Assembly (NCBI RefSeq): GCF_947496195.1
Contig: NZ_CANMBY010000001.1
Location: 682,001-746,000, forward strand
Source of the DNA: an uncultured Polaribacter sp.
GTDB lineage: Bacteria > Bacteroidota > Bacteroidia > Flavobacteriales > Flavobacteriaceae
Direction: 5' to 3'
DNA: 64,000 nucleotides
Part shown: positions 23,996 to 33,000 of the stretch, in pieces
How positions within the stretch are numbered: position 1 is the stretch's first letter
Layout of the letters: each line of letters begins with the position of its first letter
The notes under the pieces: model-generated
Told to the model about the DNA's origin: nothing
Database searches by the model: none
The model's input: the letters and a program-made list of their open reading frames with translations, nothing else
Translations under genes and position numbers: made by a program

Positions 23996-24874
23996 ATGAA
24001 GCAACCTATATCTTTATTCGCTAACTATAGCCCAAAATTTTTAGTATCTGATTTCAACATCTTAAAAGTTGAAGATTTTTTTAATGATGTTGGCAATGAC
24101 ACGTTAAACAAAAATCAAAAGGTAGATTTTTACACTATTTTTTTAGTAACAGAAGACATTGGAAGACATACCATAGACTATAAAGATTATTATTATTCTA
24201 AAGGCACAGTTTTAGCCATTAGAAAAGATCAATTTCAAAGATTTCATATCAATAAAAATGTAAAAGGATATTTGCTTTTTTTTAACGAGGAGTTTTTAAA
24301 TAGATTTTTGAATGATGAAGAAGTTTCTAGCACTTTACAGATGTTTAATGAGTTGTTAGCATCACCAAAAACACAATTAGAAGAAAAAGAATTTGAAAAA
24401 GCTTTAAAAATTATAAAAGAGATTGAAGATGAAAATAGCAGATTGTCAGACAGTTACTCTTTAAAAATAATAAGAAGCTCTTTACATATTTTAATTACAT
24501 TAATACATAGGGTTAAAACAAAAGGGATAAATAAAGTACAATTAACAAATTATTTAAAAGAATTTATAAAGTTTCAAAATCTTTTAGAGAAGGAGTTTAA
24601 TAACTCTAAAAAAGTAAATTTTTACTCAGAAAAATTAGGTTTTTCGTCAAAAAAATTAAATTCAATTGTAAACTATGTAGCTAATAAAAGTGCTAAATCT
24701 TTTATAGATGATGTTATTATTATTAAAGCTAAAAAAGATTTGTTACACTCTAGCTTATCAGTTAAAGAAATAGCCTATAAACTTGGTTTTAAGGATCCTA
24801 CAAATTTTTTTAAATATTTTAAGAAAAACACAAGCTTTACTCCAGAATCCTACAAAAAGAGATATAAAAAGTAA
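23996..24874 (+). CDS. AraC-family transcriptional regulator
   Basis: The 292-aa protein has an N-terminal cupin-like sensing domain (residues about 1-150; FYTIFLVTEDIGRHTIDYKDYYYSKGTVLAI). The C-terminal AraC domain has two helix-turn-helix units; the second reads SLSVKEIAYKLGFKDPTNFFKYFKKNTSFTPESYKK. It has its own -7 box but follows the biosynthetic run on the same strand, so it is the natural candidate to control it (inference). The effector is unknown. Confidence 0.9.
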   Translation: MKQPISLFANYSPKFLVSDFNILKVEDFFNDVGNDTLNKNQKVDFYTIFLVTEDIGRHTIDYKDYYYSKGTVLAIRKDQFQRFHINKNVKGYLLFFNEEFLNRFLNDEEVSSTLQMFNELLASPKTQLEEKEFEKALKIIKEIEDENSRLSDSYSLKIIRSSLHILITLIHRVKTKGINKVQLTNYLKEFIKFQNLLEKEFNNSKKVNFYSEKLGFSSKKLNSIVNYVANKSAKSFIDDVIIIKAKKDLLHSSLSVKEIAYKLGFKDPTNFFKYFKKNTSFTPESYKKRYKK

Positions 24875-24936
24875 TTTATTTCCCGTTTTTACACTTCTTA
24901 GGCCTAAAACTACCTTAAATTTAGTTTTTATTAACC

Positions 24937-25067
24937 TAATTTTGTACTAGGATATAAAGATATATACCCCCCGACTTTTTTTTGTAATGCATTATAGGGG
25001 TCATTATTAAAAAAAGTCATTAATTTGTTCTAATCACCTTAATACTTGTATTAAGGTGATTTTTTTA
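24937..25067 (+). ncRNA. Candidate small RNA or structured leader between a promoter box and a terminator
   Basis: A TAnnTTTG box (TAATTTTG, 24937-24944) with no ORF behind it is followed by about 115 nt that end at a perfect hairpin and T run (25033-25067). The stretch holds CCCCCC (24967-24972) and GGGG (24997-25000), and GACTTTTTTT with a matching AAAAAAAGTC, so it can fold on itself. The longest ATG frame is seven codons. It may be an independent small RNA, or just the 3' region of the AraC gene. Confidence 0.35.
25033..25067. terminator. Bidirectional terminator between AraC and ABC ATPase genes
   Basis: ATCACCTTAATAC (25033-25045) pairs perfectly with GTATTAAGGTGAT (25048-25060), followed by seven T residues on the plus strand. 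The right arm encodes the last three codons and the stop of the convergent ABC gene. Confidence 0.85.
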
Positions 25068-25983
25068 TTTCTAAACAGATAGCTTTTTCTTTTTCTAAAA
25101 AAATTGTATGATTTAGAAAAATATTTTGTTCATTACATAGACACTCAATTAACCAATAAGAACCTTTAAAATAACAATTTAAAACACTTGCAGTTAATGT
25201 AGATTTATCTACTATTTTTATTTGATGAGGATAAACTAAAATGCTTTTGCCATTAATTTTAATAGAATTTACATCATCAAAAAGAGCTGCAATATATTTT
25301 TGTTTTGGATTATTGTATATCTTTTGAGGAGTATCAAAAGTGAGTATTTTATTACTTTTAATTACCATTAATTTGTCTGCAAATGAAAGAGCATCATTTT
25401 TATCATGAGTAGCAACAATACAAGCAATGTTTTTCTTTTTTAAATAGGAAAATAACTTTCTTCTTAAACCATTTTTCTTAAAGTTATCTATTTGGCTAAA
25501 TGGTTCGTCTAATAGCAATAAATCTGGTTCTTTGGCTAAGGCTCTAGCAATAGCAACCCTTTGCTTTTGGCCTCCACTTAAATTTTTAACTTTAGCGTTT
25601 TCAAAAGCTTTCATATCAATAACTTCAAGAAGTTCTTGTGTTCTTGTTTCACTTTCTTCTGGATAAAAACGAGATAGAAATTTTTTGATATTTTCTGCAA
25701 CAGAAATGTATGGCATCAAATCAAAATCTTGAGCTACATACTTGAACTTTTCAAAACCTGGCACTAAATTAAACTCGGGCCCTAAAATCTGATTTTCCTC
25801 CCAAAAAATAGATCCCTTTTGTAAATCTAATACACCATAAATAGCTTTAAGTAGAGTAGATTTTCCACATCCACTCTCTCCCATAACACATAAATGTTCT
25901 CCTTTTTTTAGTGAAAAGCTAAAATTATTGAGAACCACTTTTTGTTTAGAATACCCAAAAGTTATGTCTTTTACCTGTAACAT
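25051..25983 (-). CDS. ABC transporter ATP-binding protein (orphan)
   Basis: The 310-aa ATPase has Walker A GESGCGKSTLLKAIYG, Q-loop VAQDFDLMPYIS, signature LSGGQKQRVAIARAL, Walker B LLLLDEPF and the H-loop VATHDKND. The C-terminal about 80 residues look like a small TOBE-type regulatory domain (VYPHQIKIV, SYWLIECLCNE), as in MalK/FbpC-type importers. No permease or binding protein gene is in the window, so the substrate cannot be told. It starts 6 bp after the 160-aa conserved gene and probably shares its promoter. Confidence 0.9.
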   Translation of the reverse strand: MLQVKDITFGYSKQKVVLNNFSFSLKKGEHLCVMGESGCGKSTLLKAIYGVLDLQKGSIFWEENQILGPEFNLVPGFEKFKYVAQDFDLMPYISVAENIKKFLSRFYPEESETRTQELLEVIDMKAFENAKVKNLSGGQKQRVAIARALAKEPDLLLLDEPFSQIDNFKKNGLRRKLFSYLKKKNIACIVATHDKNDALSFADKLMVIKSNKILTFDTPQKIYNNPKQKYIAALFDDVNSIKINGKSILVYPHQIKIVDKSTLTASVLNCYFKGSYWLIECLCNEQNIFLNHTIFLEKEKAICLEIKKSP

Positions 25984-25989
25984 AAGATT

Positions 25990-26472
25990 TTACAAAAACC
26001 TATTATACCAACTATCTTCAATAGGAATTTCCCAGAAGTTTTTAAAGTCGTAATTATTAGCAACTAAATTATCAAAAATGATTGTTTTACCAGTGACAGC
26101 TTTGTTTTTCAGTAATTTTTTAAAGTCTTTAAGTTCTTTATATTGTACATATTTACCTTGTTTAAAACACACATTCATTTTGTCCAAAAGTTGCACATTA
26201 TACTCTTCTTGAAGTTTTAAAATAAAAGCAACAGAAGCATCTATATCTACATTTTGTAACGCACTCTTTTCATCATCAGCTATTAAAACGATAAATCGAT
26301 CGTATAAGAACTGAAAAGAAGCAGTAAAATCTTCATCACCTGCTTTCCAATTTTGGATAAATGATTGTATTTTTTGAGTTACCTCTTCAATTTCATTAGG
26401 ATAAAATTTTCTACTAGAAGGGTATACCCAAACTTTAGCAGTATCAGAAATTGTGGAGTATTCTACGAACAT
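25990..26472 (-). CDS. Conserved hypothetical protein (160 aa)
   Basis: I recognise this only as a conserved Bacteroidota protein that, as I recall, is often mislabelled 'ABC transporter ATPase'; it has no Walker A, signature or Walker B. It is soluble, with VEYSTISDTAKVWVYPSSRKF at the start, an aromatic QFLYDRFIVLIADDE core and a C-terminal WEIPIEDSWYNRFL. The mislabel may stem from its constant neighbour, the true ABC ATPase 6 bp downstream. It has a -7 box at 26493-26500. Confidence 0.8.
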   Translation of the reverse strand: MFVEYSTISDTAKVWVYPSSRKFYPNEIEEVTQKIQSFIQNWKAGDEDFTASFQFLYDRFIVLIADDEKSALQNVDIDASVAFILKLQEEYNVQLLDKMNVCFKQGKYVQYKELKDFKKLLKNKAVTGKTIIFDNLVANNYDFKNFWEIPIEDSWYNRFL

Positions 26473-26492
26473 TACTTTTTAATTTAGCACTG

Positions 26493-26500
26493 CAAAGATA
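26493..26500 (-). promoter_or_regulatory. -7 box (TATCTTTG) of the 160-aa gene and ABC gene
   Basis: TATCTTTG on the minus strand matches TAnnTTTG and lies 20 bp upstream of the ATG at 26472. Confidence 0.6.
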
Positions 26501-26509
26501 CACAAAGAA

Positions 26510-26541
26510 AAACCGCAAAATTGTAATCAATTTTGCGGTTT
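26510..26541 (-). terminator. Terminator of the thioredoxin-like gene
   Basis: AAACCGCAAAATTG (26510-26523) and CAATTTTGCGGTTT (26528-26541) form a perfect 14-bp stem with a 4-nt loop. On the minus strand it follows the thioredoxin-like stop and ends in a T-rich run, just upstream of the next promoter box. Confidence 0.88.
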
Positions 26542-26575
26542 AGATACTTTCAATAAAAAGTAATTAAGATTATTT

Positions 26576-27175
26576 TTAAATACTTTTATTAATTAATTCT
26601 TTAAAATCATTTTGTATACTTTCTCCTTTATCTTTATTGTACCAAACCTGTAAATCTTGTTTAAATTTGGCATCTAAAGAACCATGTTTAGTTTTATAGT
26701 CTAGAACCATATTTGTTGCTGTTTGTGGTCTTGGTCCCCAAGTAAAAAGTATGTTTAAATCTTTGTCTAATGCAATTAGTTTTGGAATAGATCTACCTCC
26801 GTTTGTTAAAAATAAATCCATTAACTCTAAATTTTCGTCACGTAAAACTAATTGTAGATTAATATTACTATTTACTTCTGCCATTTTATGTATTACAGGT
26901 AAGTTTTGAGCAGCATCTCCACACCAACCTTCAGTTAATACCAGCCAAGTTTGAGGGCTTTTTATAGTCTTTAAAAATTGTTTTGTATCATCAAGAATTT
27001 TAATGGTTTTATCTAAACGTTTCATTCTTTTATCATTTAACAAACTATAATTTGTTAAATCTTCAGATTGGTTTGGACCTGTAGATTTACCTTCTAATAA
27101 TAAGGTTTTTACTAAATCTTTATATGCTTGGTAAGTGTACGTTTTTTGTAAACTTTTTTTGATGATATCTTTCAT
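26576..27175 (-). CDS. Thioredoxin-like protein with WCGDA motif
   Basis: The 199-aa cytosolic protein has a thioredoxin fold in its second half, with the active-site-like motif LTEGWCGDAAQNLPVIHKMAE. The second cysteine of CxxC is replaced (C-G-D-A), so it cannot form the usual disulfide and may act through a single Cys. It also has a cis-Pro candidate in GGRSIPKLIALD. This matches the Thioredoxin_9-type proteins of Bacteroidota. No signal peptide is present. It has its own terminator and lies 67 bp after the threonine dehydrogenase gene. Confidence 0.87.
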   Translation of the reverse strand: MKDIIKKSLQKTYTYQAYKDLVKTLLLEGKSTGPNQSEDLTNYSLLNDKRMKRLDKTIKILDDTKQFLKTIKSPQTWLVLTEGWCGDAAQNLPVIHKMAEVNSNINLQLVLRDENLELMDLFLTNGGRSIPKLIALDKDLNILFTWGPRPQTATNMVLDYKTKHGSLDAKFKQDLQVWYNKDKGESIQNDFKELINKSI

Positions 27176-27242
27176 AATTTATTTTGATAAACTCAAGAAT
27201 TTAGACGAGAAAAAATAGATTTCTTACAGCAACTATTTTTGA

Positions 27243-28184
27243 CTATTTTTTTAAGTTTTTAAGAATATCTTTAGTCATCGTTTCTAAATCAAAATTGTGT
27301 TTCCAGTTCCAATCTTTTCTTGCATGATCATCATTTATAGATGAAGGCCAACTATCTGCAATAGCTTGTCTAAAATCTGGATTGTAAGTAATTTGAAAAT
27401 CTGGCACGTGTTTTTGAATTTCTGCAGCAATCTCTTTTGGAGTAAAATCGATGGCAGAAAGGTTATATGAAGTTCTAATTTTAATATTTTCAGACTTTTC
27501 TTGCATTAACTGTATGGTTGCATTCACAGCATCAGGCATATACATCATTGGCAATCTTGTGTTTTCAGATAAAAAACACTCATATTTTTTATCCTCTATA
27601 GCTTTAAAGTAAATATCTACAGCATAATCTGTAGTACCTCCACCTGGTTTAGTTTTCCAAGAAATTATGCCTGGGTAACGTATACTTCTTACGTCTACGC
27701 CATATTTTTGATGGTAATAATTGCACCAAAATTCACCAGAAATTTTACTGATACCATACACAGTAGAAGGCTCCATTATAGTTTGTTGAGGTGTATTGTT
27801 TTTTGGAGTTGATGATCCAAAAACAGCAATAGAACTAGGCCAATATACTTGTTGTATGTGTTTTTCTTTAGCTAAATCTAGAACAGCTAATAAAGAGCTC
27901 ATATTTAAATCCCAAGCTTTTTGAGGAAACTTTTCTGCTGTAGCAGATAGCATTGCAGCTAACAAATACACTTGGTTAACTTTATATTTTTGTACAACAG
28001 AAAGTATGGTTTCTTTACAAGTGGCATCTATAATTTCAAAAGGTCCAGAAGCCATCATTTCTGCATTTCCTTCTCTAATATCTGACGCAATTACATTAGT
28101 TTCACCATAAACTTCTCTAAGTTTTTGGGTAAGTTCTGTACCAATTTGACCACTAGCACCCAACACTAAAATAGTTGTATTCAT
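27243..28184 (-). CDS. SDR-type L-threonine 3-dehydrogenase
   Basis: The protein is an extended SDR related to UDP-galactose epimerase. It shows ILVLGASGQIGTELTQKL (NAD motif), VYLLAAMLSATAEKFP, WPSSIAVFG and the catalytic YGISK. This layout and the PGIISWKTKPGGGTTDYAV segment fit the short-chain threonine dehydrogenases known from flavobacteria, which oxidise threonine to 2-amino-3-ketobutyrate. The partner ligase is not in the window. I start it at ATG 28184 (313 aa), because the alternative ATG at 28214 overlaps the gene's own -7 box. Confidence 0.88.
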   Translation of the reverse strand: MNTTILVLGASGQIGTELTQKLREVYGETNVIASDIREGNAEMMASGPFEIIDATCKETILSVVQKYKVNQVYLLAAMLSATAEKFPQKAWDLNMSSLLAVLDLAKEKHIQQVYWPSSIAVFGSSTPKNNTPQQTIMEPSTVYGISKISGEFWCNYYHQKYGVDVRSIRYPGIISWKTKPGGGTTDYAVDIYFKAIEDKKYECFLSENTRLPMMYMPDAVNATIQLMQEKSENIKIRTSYNLSAIDFTPKEIAAEIQKHVPDFQITYNPDFRQAIADSWPSSINDDHARKDWNWKHNFDLETMTKDILKNLKK

Positions 28185-28211
28185 TGCAATAAATTGAATA
28201 ATTTTGACGAA

Positions 28212-28254
28212 CAAAGGTAATTAATTTTATTTTTCGCAATATTGTTTCGCAATA
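28212..28254 (-). promoter_or_regulatory. Promoter and direct-repeat operator candidate of threonine dehydrogenase
   Basis: On the minus strand TACCTTTG (28212-28219) is a TAnnTTTG -7 box 28 bp from the preferred ATG. Just upstream, TATTGCGAAA occurs twice in direct orientation (plus-strand 28232-28241 and 28245-28254) with a 13-bp period, the form of a two-site operator. Confidence 0.6.
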
Positions 28255-28349
28255 ATAAATATTTCATAAAACTTTATTGTTTTTTTAAATATTACTTAGC
28301 AATGTACTCTCTTAAAAATTAGTACTTTTACTGAAGATAATTAGTATAA

Positions 28350-28967
28350 ATGAGATATTGCTTACTTATTTTAATGGTTTTTTTATCTTGTAAAAAACAA
28401 GTACAAGAAGTAACTAAAAACAATGATGAAAATTCGGTTTTAAGTGTTGTAAAAAAACATCATGATTTTACAATGGTTATTCCAAGTTTTAAAAAAGAAG
28501 TCGAAGATTGGACAACACTTCAAAACACAGAAGATTTTTTAGAAAGATTTAAAAAAGGTTCTGCAAATGAAATTTTGAGTAATGCTTTAGAATTTAAAAC
28601 CATTTCTAAAGCTTTAAAAGATAGTATAAAGCCCACTTTGTTTAGTTTACCTTCTGTAGAGGCTAGGATAAACATTCTTTATAACGAGTCTTTACGACTA
28701 GCAGATATGACTTACATACCTGCAATTACTGCAGATGAAGTACATGAACAAACCAATAAAATTATGGATGCATTTTCATCTATAAATTCAAAAATAAATA
28801 CAGTTTTAAGAAAGAAGCAATTTGAAGATGCCATAGATATTGATGTTTCTTTTATAGGTTTAGATACTACTAAAATAGACAGTGTTTCTAAAAACGCTAT
28901 TTTAGAAAAACAAAAGGAAAAAAAAGATTTACAACCCATACAAGAACAATTAAAAAAGCAGAAATGA
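28350..28967 (+). CDS. Hypothetical lipoprotein (205 aa)
   Basis: A short lipoprotein signal (YCLLILMVFLSCKK, Cys at residue 14) is followed by a helical, charged protein with no recognised domain. The C-terminal tail is very Lys/Gln-rich (EKQKEKKDLQPIQEQLKKQK). It overlaps the next lipoprotein gene by 4 nt (ATGATGA arrangement), so the two are co-translated and probably act at the same membrane. I do not assign a function. Confidence 0.8.
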   Translation: MRYCLLILMVFLSCKKQVQEVTKNNDENSVLSVVKKHHDFTMVIPSFKKEVEDWTTLQNTEDFLERFKKGSANEILSNALEFKTISKALKDSIKPTLFSLPSVEARINILYNESLRLADMTYIPAITADEVHEQTNKIMDAFSSINSKINTVLRKKQFEDAIDIDVSFIGLDTTKIDSVSKNAILEKQKEKKDLQPIQEQLKKQK

Positions 28968-29488
28968 TGAAAAATATAGTAACATTTTTATGTTTTATTT
29001 TATTGATGAGCTCTTGTAATTTATCAAAAAAAGAAGCTATAAAAGTTAATAAAAGCTCTATTAAACAAGAAATAAATACCTTGTTAAACGATTGGCATTT
29101 AGCTGCAACAGAAGCCAATTACAAAAATTATTTTTCTAAAATGGATAGTGTTTCTGTTTTTATAGGTACAGATGCCACAGAAAATTGGAACAAGCAACAA
29201 TTTGAAGCTTTTAGTAAACCTTATTTTGATAATGGAAAAGCTTGGGATTTTAAAACTTTAGAAAGAAATATTTATTTAAATACAGAAGGTAATTTTGCCT
29301 GGTTTGATGAACTTTTAAATACTTGGATGGGTACTTGCAGAGGTTCTGGAGTATTAGAAAAAAAAGATAATTCTTGGGCAATAAAACATTACGTTTTATC
29401 TGTACCAATACCAAATGATGATATTCAAAAAGTTATTGCAGCTAAGCAAGAAAAGGACTCTATTTTTCTAAGTTCGTTTAAGAAGTAA
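28964..29488 (+). CDS. NTF2-like (SnoaL-type) lipoprotein
   Basis: A lipoprotein signal (CFILLMSSC) precedes an NTF2/SnoaL-like alpha+beta cone: LLNDWHLAATEANYKNYFSKMDSVSVFIGTDA is spread over residues about 38-70, then AWDFKTLERNIYLNTEGNFAWFDELLNTWMGTCRGSGVLEKKDN over about 90-135. This layout is that of 'nuclear transport factor 2 family' proteins of Bacteroidota. The pocket ligand is unknown. Its 3' end overlaps the convergent recX gene by 11 nt. Confidence 0.85.
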   Translation: MMKNIVTFLCFILLMSSCNLSKKEAIKVNKSSIKQEINTLLNDWHLAATEANYKNYFSKMDSVSVFIGTDATENWNKQQFEAFSKPYFDNGKAWDFKTLERNIYLNTEGNFAWFDELLNTWMGTCRGSGVLEKKDNSWAIKHYVLSVPIPNDDIQKVIAAKQEKDSIFLSSFKK

Positions 29489-29948
29489 CTTCATCTACAG
29501 TTTTATAGATTAACTCATTTTCATAACCTTTTCGCATTAAGAAGTCGATAAGTTTTCTTTTACGTTTGTAAATATTTGGTTCAGAAATGGCTTCATTTCT
29601 TTTTTCTGTGATACTGTAAATGGTTTTTAAGTACTCTTTTTCATCAATCTCTTTGAGTGAAGTTTTAATATTGTAGCTAGAAATATCTCTAAATTTTAAT
29701 TCTCTTACAATACGTTGTTTACCCCAATGTTTTATTCTAAATTTTCCTCGTGCAAAACTTTTAGCAAAACGTTCTTCATTTAAAAAATTGTCTTGTAGCA
29801 AGCTTAGTAAAATCATTTCTTTAGCTTCAGGAATTAAGTTGTATTCCCTCATTTTTTGCTCAACTTCTTTATGACATCTGTCTTGATAAACACAATATTG
29901 CTCTAATTTGCGCTTAATTTCATCTACAGTAAATACTTTGTTTTGCAT
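29478..29948 (-). CDS. recX: Regulatory protein RecX
   Basis: The 156-aa helical protein has the RecX three-helix repeat pattern: VDEIKRKLEQYCVYQDRCHKEVEQKM, LLQDNFLNEERFAKSFARGKFRIKHWGKQRI (the FAxxFxxxKxxxxxWGxxRI core) and a C-terminal RKRKLIDFLMRKGYENELI. RecX binds RecA filaments and limits their growth. I start it at ATG 29948, because the ATG at 29960 lies in the -7 box. The box ends 5 nt before 29948, so the mRNA may be leaderless. The gene lies 29 kb from recA rather than beside it. Confidence 0.92.
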   Translation of the reverse strand: MQNKVFTVDEIKRKLEQYCVYQDRCHKEVEQKMREYNLIPEAKEMILLSLLQDNFLNEERFAKSFARGKFRIKHWGKQRIVRELKFRDISSYNIKTSLKEIDEKEYLKTIYSITEKRNEAISEPNIYKRKRKLIDFLMRKGYENELIYKTVDEVTS

Positions 29949-29953
29949 AGTAA

Positions 29954-29985
29954 CAAACATACAAAAAGGGTAGAAATCATTACAA
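29954..29985 (-). promoter_or_regulatory. Promoter of recX
   Basis: On the minus strand TATGTTTG (29954-29961) is a TAnnTTTG box, with TTG at 29983-29985 exactly 21 bp upstream as the -33 element. The -33 part lies inside the terminator of the RND operon. The start codon follows 5 nt after the -7 box. Confidence 0.65.
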
Positions 29986-29999
29986 TTTCTACCCTTTTT
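29963..29999 (-). terminator. Terminator of the RND efflux operon
   Basis: AAAAAGGGTAGAAAT (29963-29977) pairs perfectly with ATTTCTACCCTTTTT (29985-29999). On the minus strand it ends the tetR-tolC-mfp-rnd transcript with a T run, and on the plus strand it is equally symmetric. Confidence 0.9.
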
Positions 30000-30019
30000 T
30001 AGTTAACAAAATAATTAAT

Positions 30020-33000
30020 TTATCCTCCTATTTCTTGTATTTGTATAGGCGCTTCTGCATTAGTTTTACCTAACTTTTTAAATAACCACATTTTAAAACG
30101 AGTAATTAAATAAAATAAAATAGGCACAACAATTAAGGTTAAAAAAGTAGCTACAAATAATCCATAAATTACAGTCCAAGCTAATGGACCCCAAAAGATA
30201 ACATTGTCTCCACCCATATAAATTTTTGGATCGAACTCACTAAATAATGAGAAGAAATCGATATTTAAACCAATAGCTAAAGGAATTAATCCTAAAATAG
30301 TAGTTATTGCTGTTAATAATACTGGTCTTAAACGAGCCTTACCTGCTTTTACAACATTTTCTAACAAATATTTCTTAGGTAAATAAGCATTATCATCTAA
30401 ATCTAGTTCCTCTTTTTTTCTGTCAATTAACAATTGGGTATAATCTAAGAGAACTACCCCATTATTTACAACAATACCTGCTAAAGATATAATACCCATC
30501 ATTGTCATCATAATTACAAAAGAAGACCCAGTAATTACAATACCACCAAACACACCAATGAAGCTTAAAAAGATAGCGATCATTATAATTCCTGGTTTAG
30601 AAACCGAATTAAATTGGAAAATTAAAATGAAAAATATTAACGCTAATCCTTTAAAGAAAGCTCCCATTAAAAAGGCTTGTTGTTTGTTTTGTTCTTCTAA
30701 CTGACCTGTATAATCAATTTGTATACCAGAAGGAAGCTCTTTAAAATTCTTCATTTCTTCCTTAATCTTATTTACAGCTGCTGCTGCATCTACATAACCA
30801 GGAGCTAATTGAGAATATACAGTTACCACTCGTTTTGTGTCTCTATGCTTAATAGCACTAAATCCAGAACTATTACTTTGCGTAGCAATAGCAGAAATAG
30901 GGATGGCTCTTACTTGACCAGAAGCCATATCTCTAAAGGTTATTTTTTGATTAAAAATAGCGTTTTTATTATATCTGATATCTTCTTTAAAACGAACATT
31001 TATATCATAATCATCACCATCTTCTTTGTAAATACCTGCTTTTGCGCCAAAAATAGCATTTCGCAATTGTTGACCCACTTGACCAGTAGAAACGCCAAGT
31101 TCACCAGCCTTTTGTCTATCAACAACCACTCTCATAGAAGGCTTGTCTTTATTTACATCTATCTTTAATTCATCTACTTCTGCAATGTTTCTAGAGTTTA
31201 CGTAAGCTCTCATTTTTTCTGCAGTAGCAATTAATTCTTCATAATCATCACCTTCTAACTCTATATTAATTGGAGCACCAGTTGGAGGGCCATTTGCATC
31301 TTTTTCAACAGAGATTAAAACTCCAGGATAAATACCTGTTAAGCCTTCTTGTACTTTTTGACGTAATTTTTCGCTATCTAATCCACGTCTATATTTATAT
31401 TGACGCATAGAAGCTGTAATCTTACCTTTATGAGGCATTTCTGCAGAAGAACCACCATCTGTATTTGGGTTTCCTGCACCTTCACCAACTTGGGAAACCG
31501 AACTTTCTACCATAAAATTATGATCTCCATCCATATACATCTCTTGATTTAAGATGCCATATACACGTTGTTCAATTTCTTTAGTGATTTTATTAGTTTC
31601 ATAAATATCTGTTCCTTGTGGATATTCTATATAAACTACAACTTGATTTGGTTTGTTGTCTGGAAAAAACTCAATTTTAGTTCTTTGTGTTCCAACAGAC
31701 CAACCAAAGCCTCCAAAAGCAGCAAAAAGTAATAGAAATGTACCAATTGTTATTACAACTGGTCTCCATCCTTTTAAAGCGCCTTGCAATGTTTTTTCAT
31801 ATACATTTTCTAACCAAACCAAAGTATTTCTTTGAAAATAATTAGCAGCTTTTCTTAAGATTAATCTATACACCCACAGCATAATTGCTGTAAAAACCAT
31901 TACAGAACCTAAACCTCTATATTCGCCACCAAAAATTAAAATGAATAACCCAACACCACAAACAATTGCAGAAATAGTTATGATTCTTTTTAAAGGCATG
32001 TCTTTATCTTCTGTGGTCATAAATTGTGAAACCAAAACAGAGTTAAAGAAAATAGCAACAACTAATGATGAACCTAATACTACAGAAAGTGTAATTGGGA
32101 AATAAATCATAAACTGACCAAAAAGCCCTGGCCATAAACCCAAAGGAACAAAGGCAGCTACAGTTGTGACTGTAGAAATAATAATTGGGTAAGCAATTTC
32201 TCCAATTCCTTTTTTAGCAGCTTCAATTCTTGTTAGTCCCTCTTCATCCATTAAACGATAGACGTTTTCTACAACCACAATTCCATTATCTACTAACATT
32301 CCTAGCCCCATAATTAATCCAAAAAGAATCATAGTGTTCAAGGTATACCCTAATGCTCCTAAAATTGCAAGAGACATAAACATAGACATAGGTATTGCAA
32401 AACCTACGAATAATGCATTTTTAAAGCCTAAGAAAAACATTAAAACAGTAACTACTAAGATGATTCCAAAAATGATGTTATTTACTAAATCATCTACTTG
32501 ACCAATAGTTTTATCTGATAAATCGTTAGTAATTACTACTTCTAAATCTGGAGGAAATCTTTCGTTAATAGCTTTATTTACGATGGTTTTAATTTCTTCT
32601 GCTGCTGCAACCATGTTTTTACCTGCTCGCTTTTTTACATCAAGCATTACAACAGGTTTACCTTCTTTTCTAGCAAATGTGGTTTTATCTTTTTCTCTAA
32701 AAGAAATAGTAGCTATATCTTTTAAATAGATAGAATTTCCTTTTTCTGATTTTACAACAAAATCTTTTAAGTCTGAAGGGTCTTCTATTTCACCTAGAAT
32801 TCTAATAGTTCTTCTTTGTCCGCTTGAAATTAAATTACCAGCAGAAGAAGTTACATTTCCTCTTTGGATAGCAGAAGTGATATCATCGAAACTAACTTGC
32901 ATAGCCATCATTTTATAGATGTCTACAGCAACTTCTACTTCTTTGTCTTGAACACCTCTAATATCTGCTTGTTTAACTTCAGATAAATCTTCTATTTCAT

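Noticed and set aside
28185-28214. Longer N-terminus of threonine dehydrogenase (ATG 28214)
   Set aside because: The extra ten codons overlap the -7 box TACCTTTG and precede the conserved NAD motif with unrelated residues.
30809-31168. Plus-strand 119-codon ORF inside the RND permease gene
   Set aside because: The minus-strand RND frame is unambiguous; the antisense ORF has no recognisable domain.
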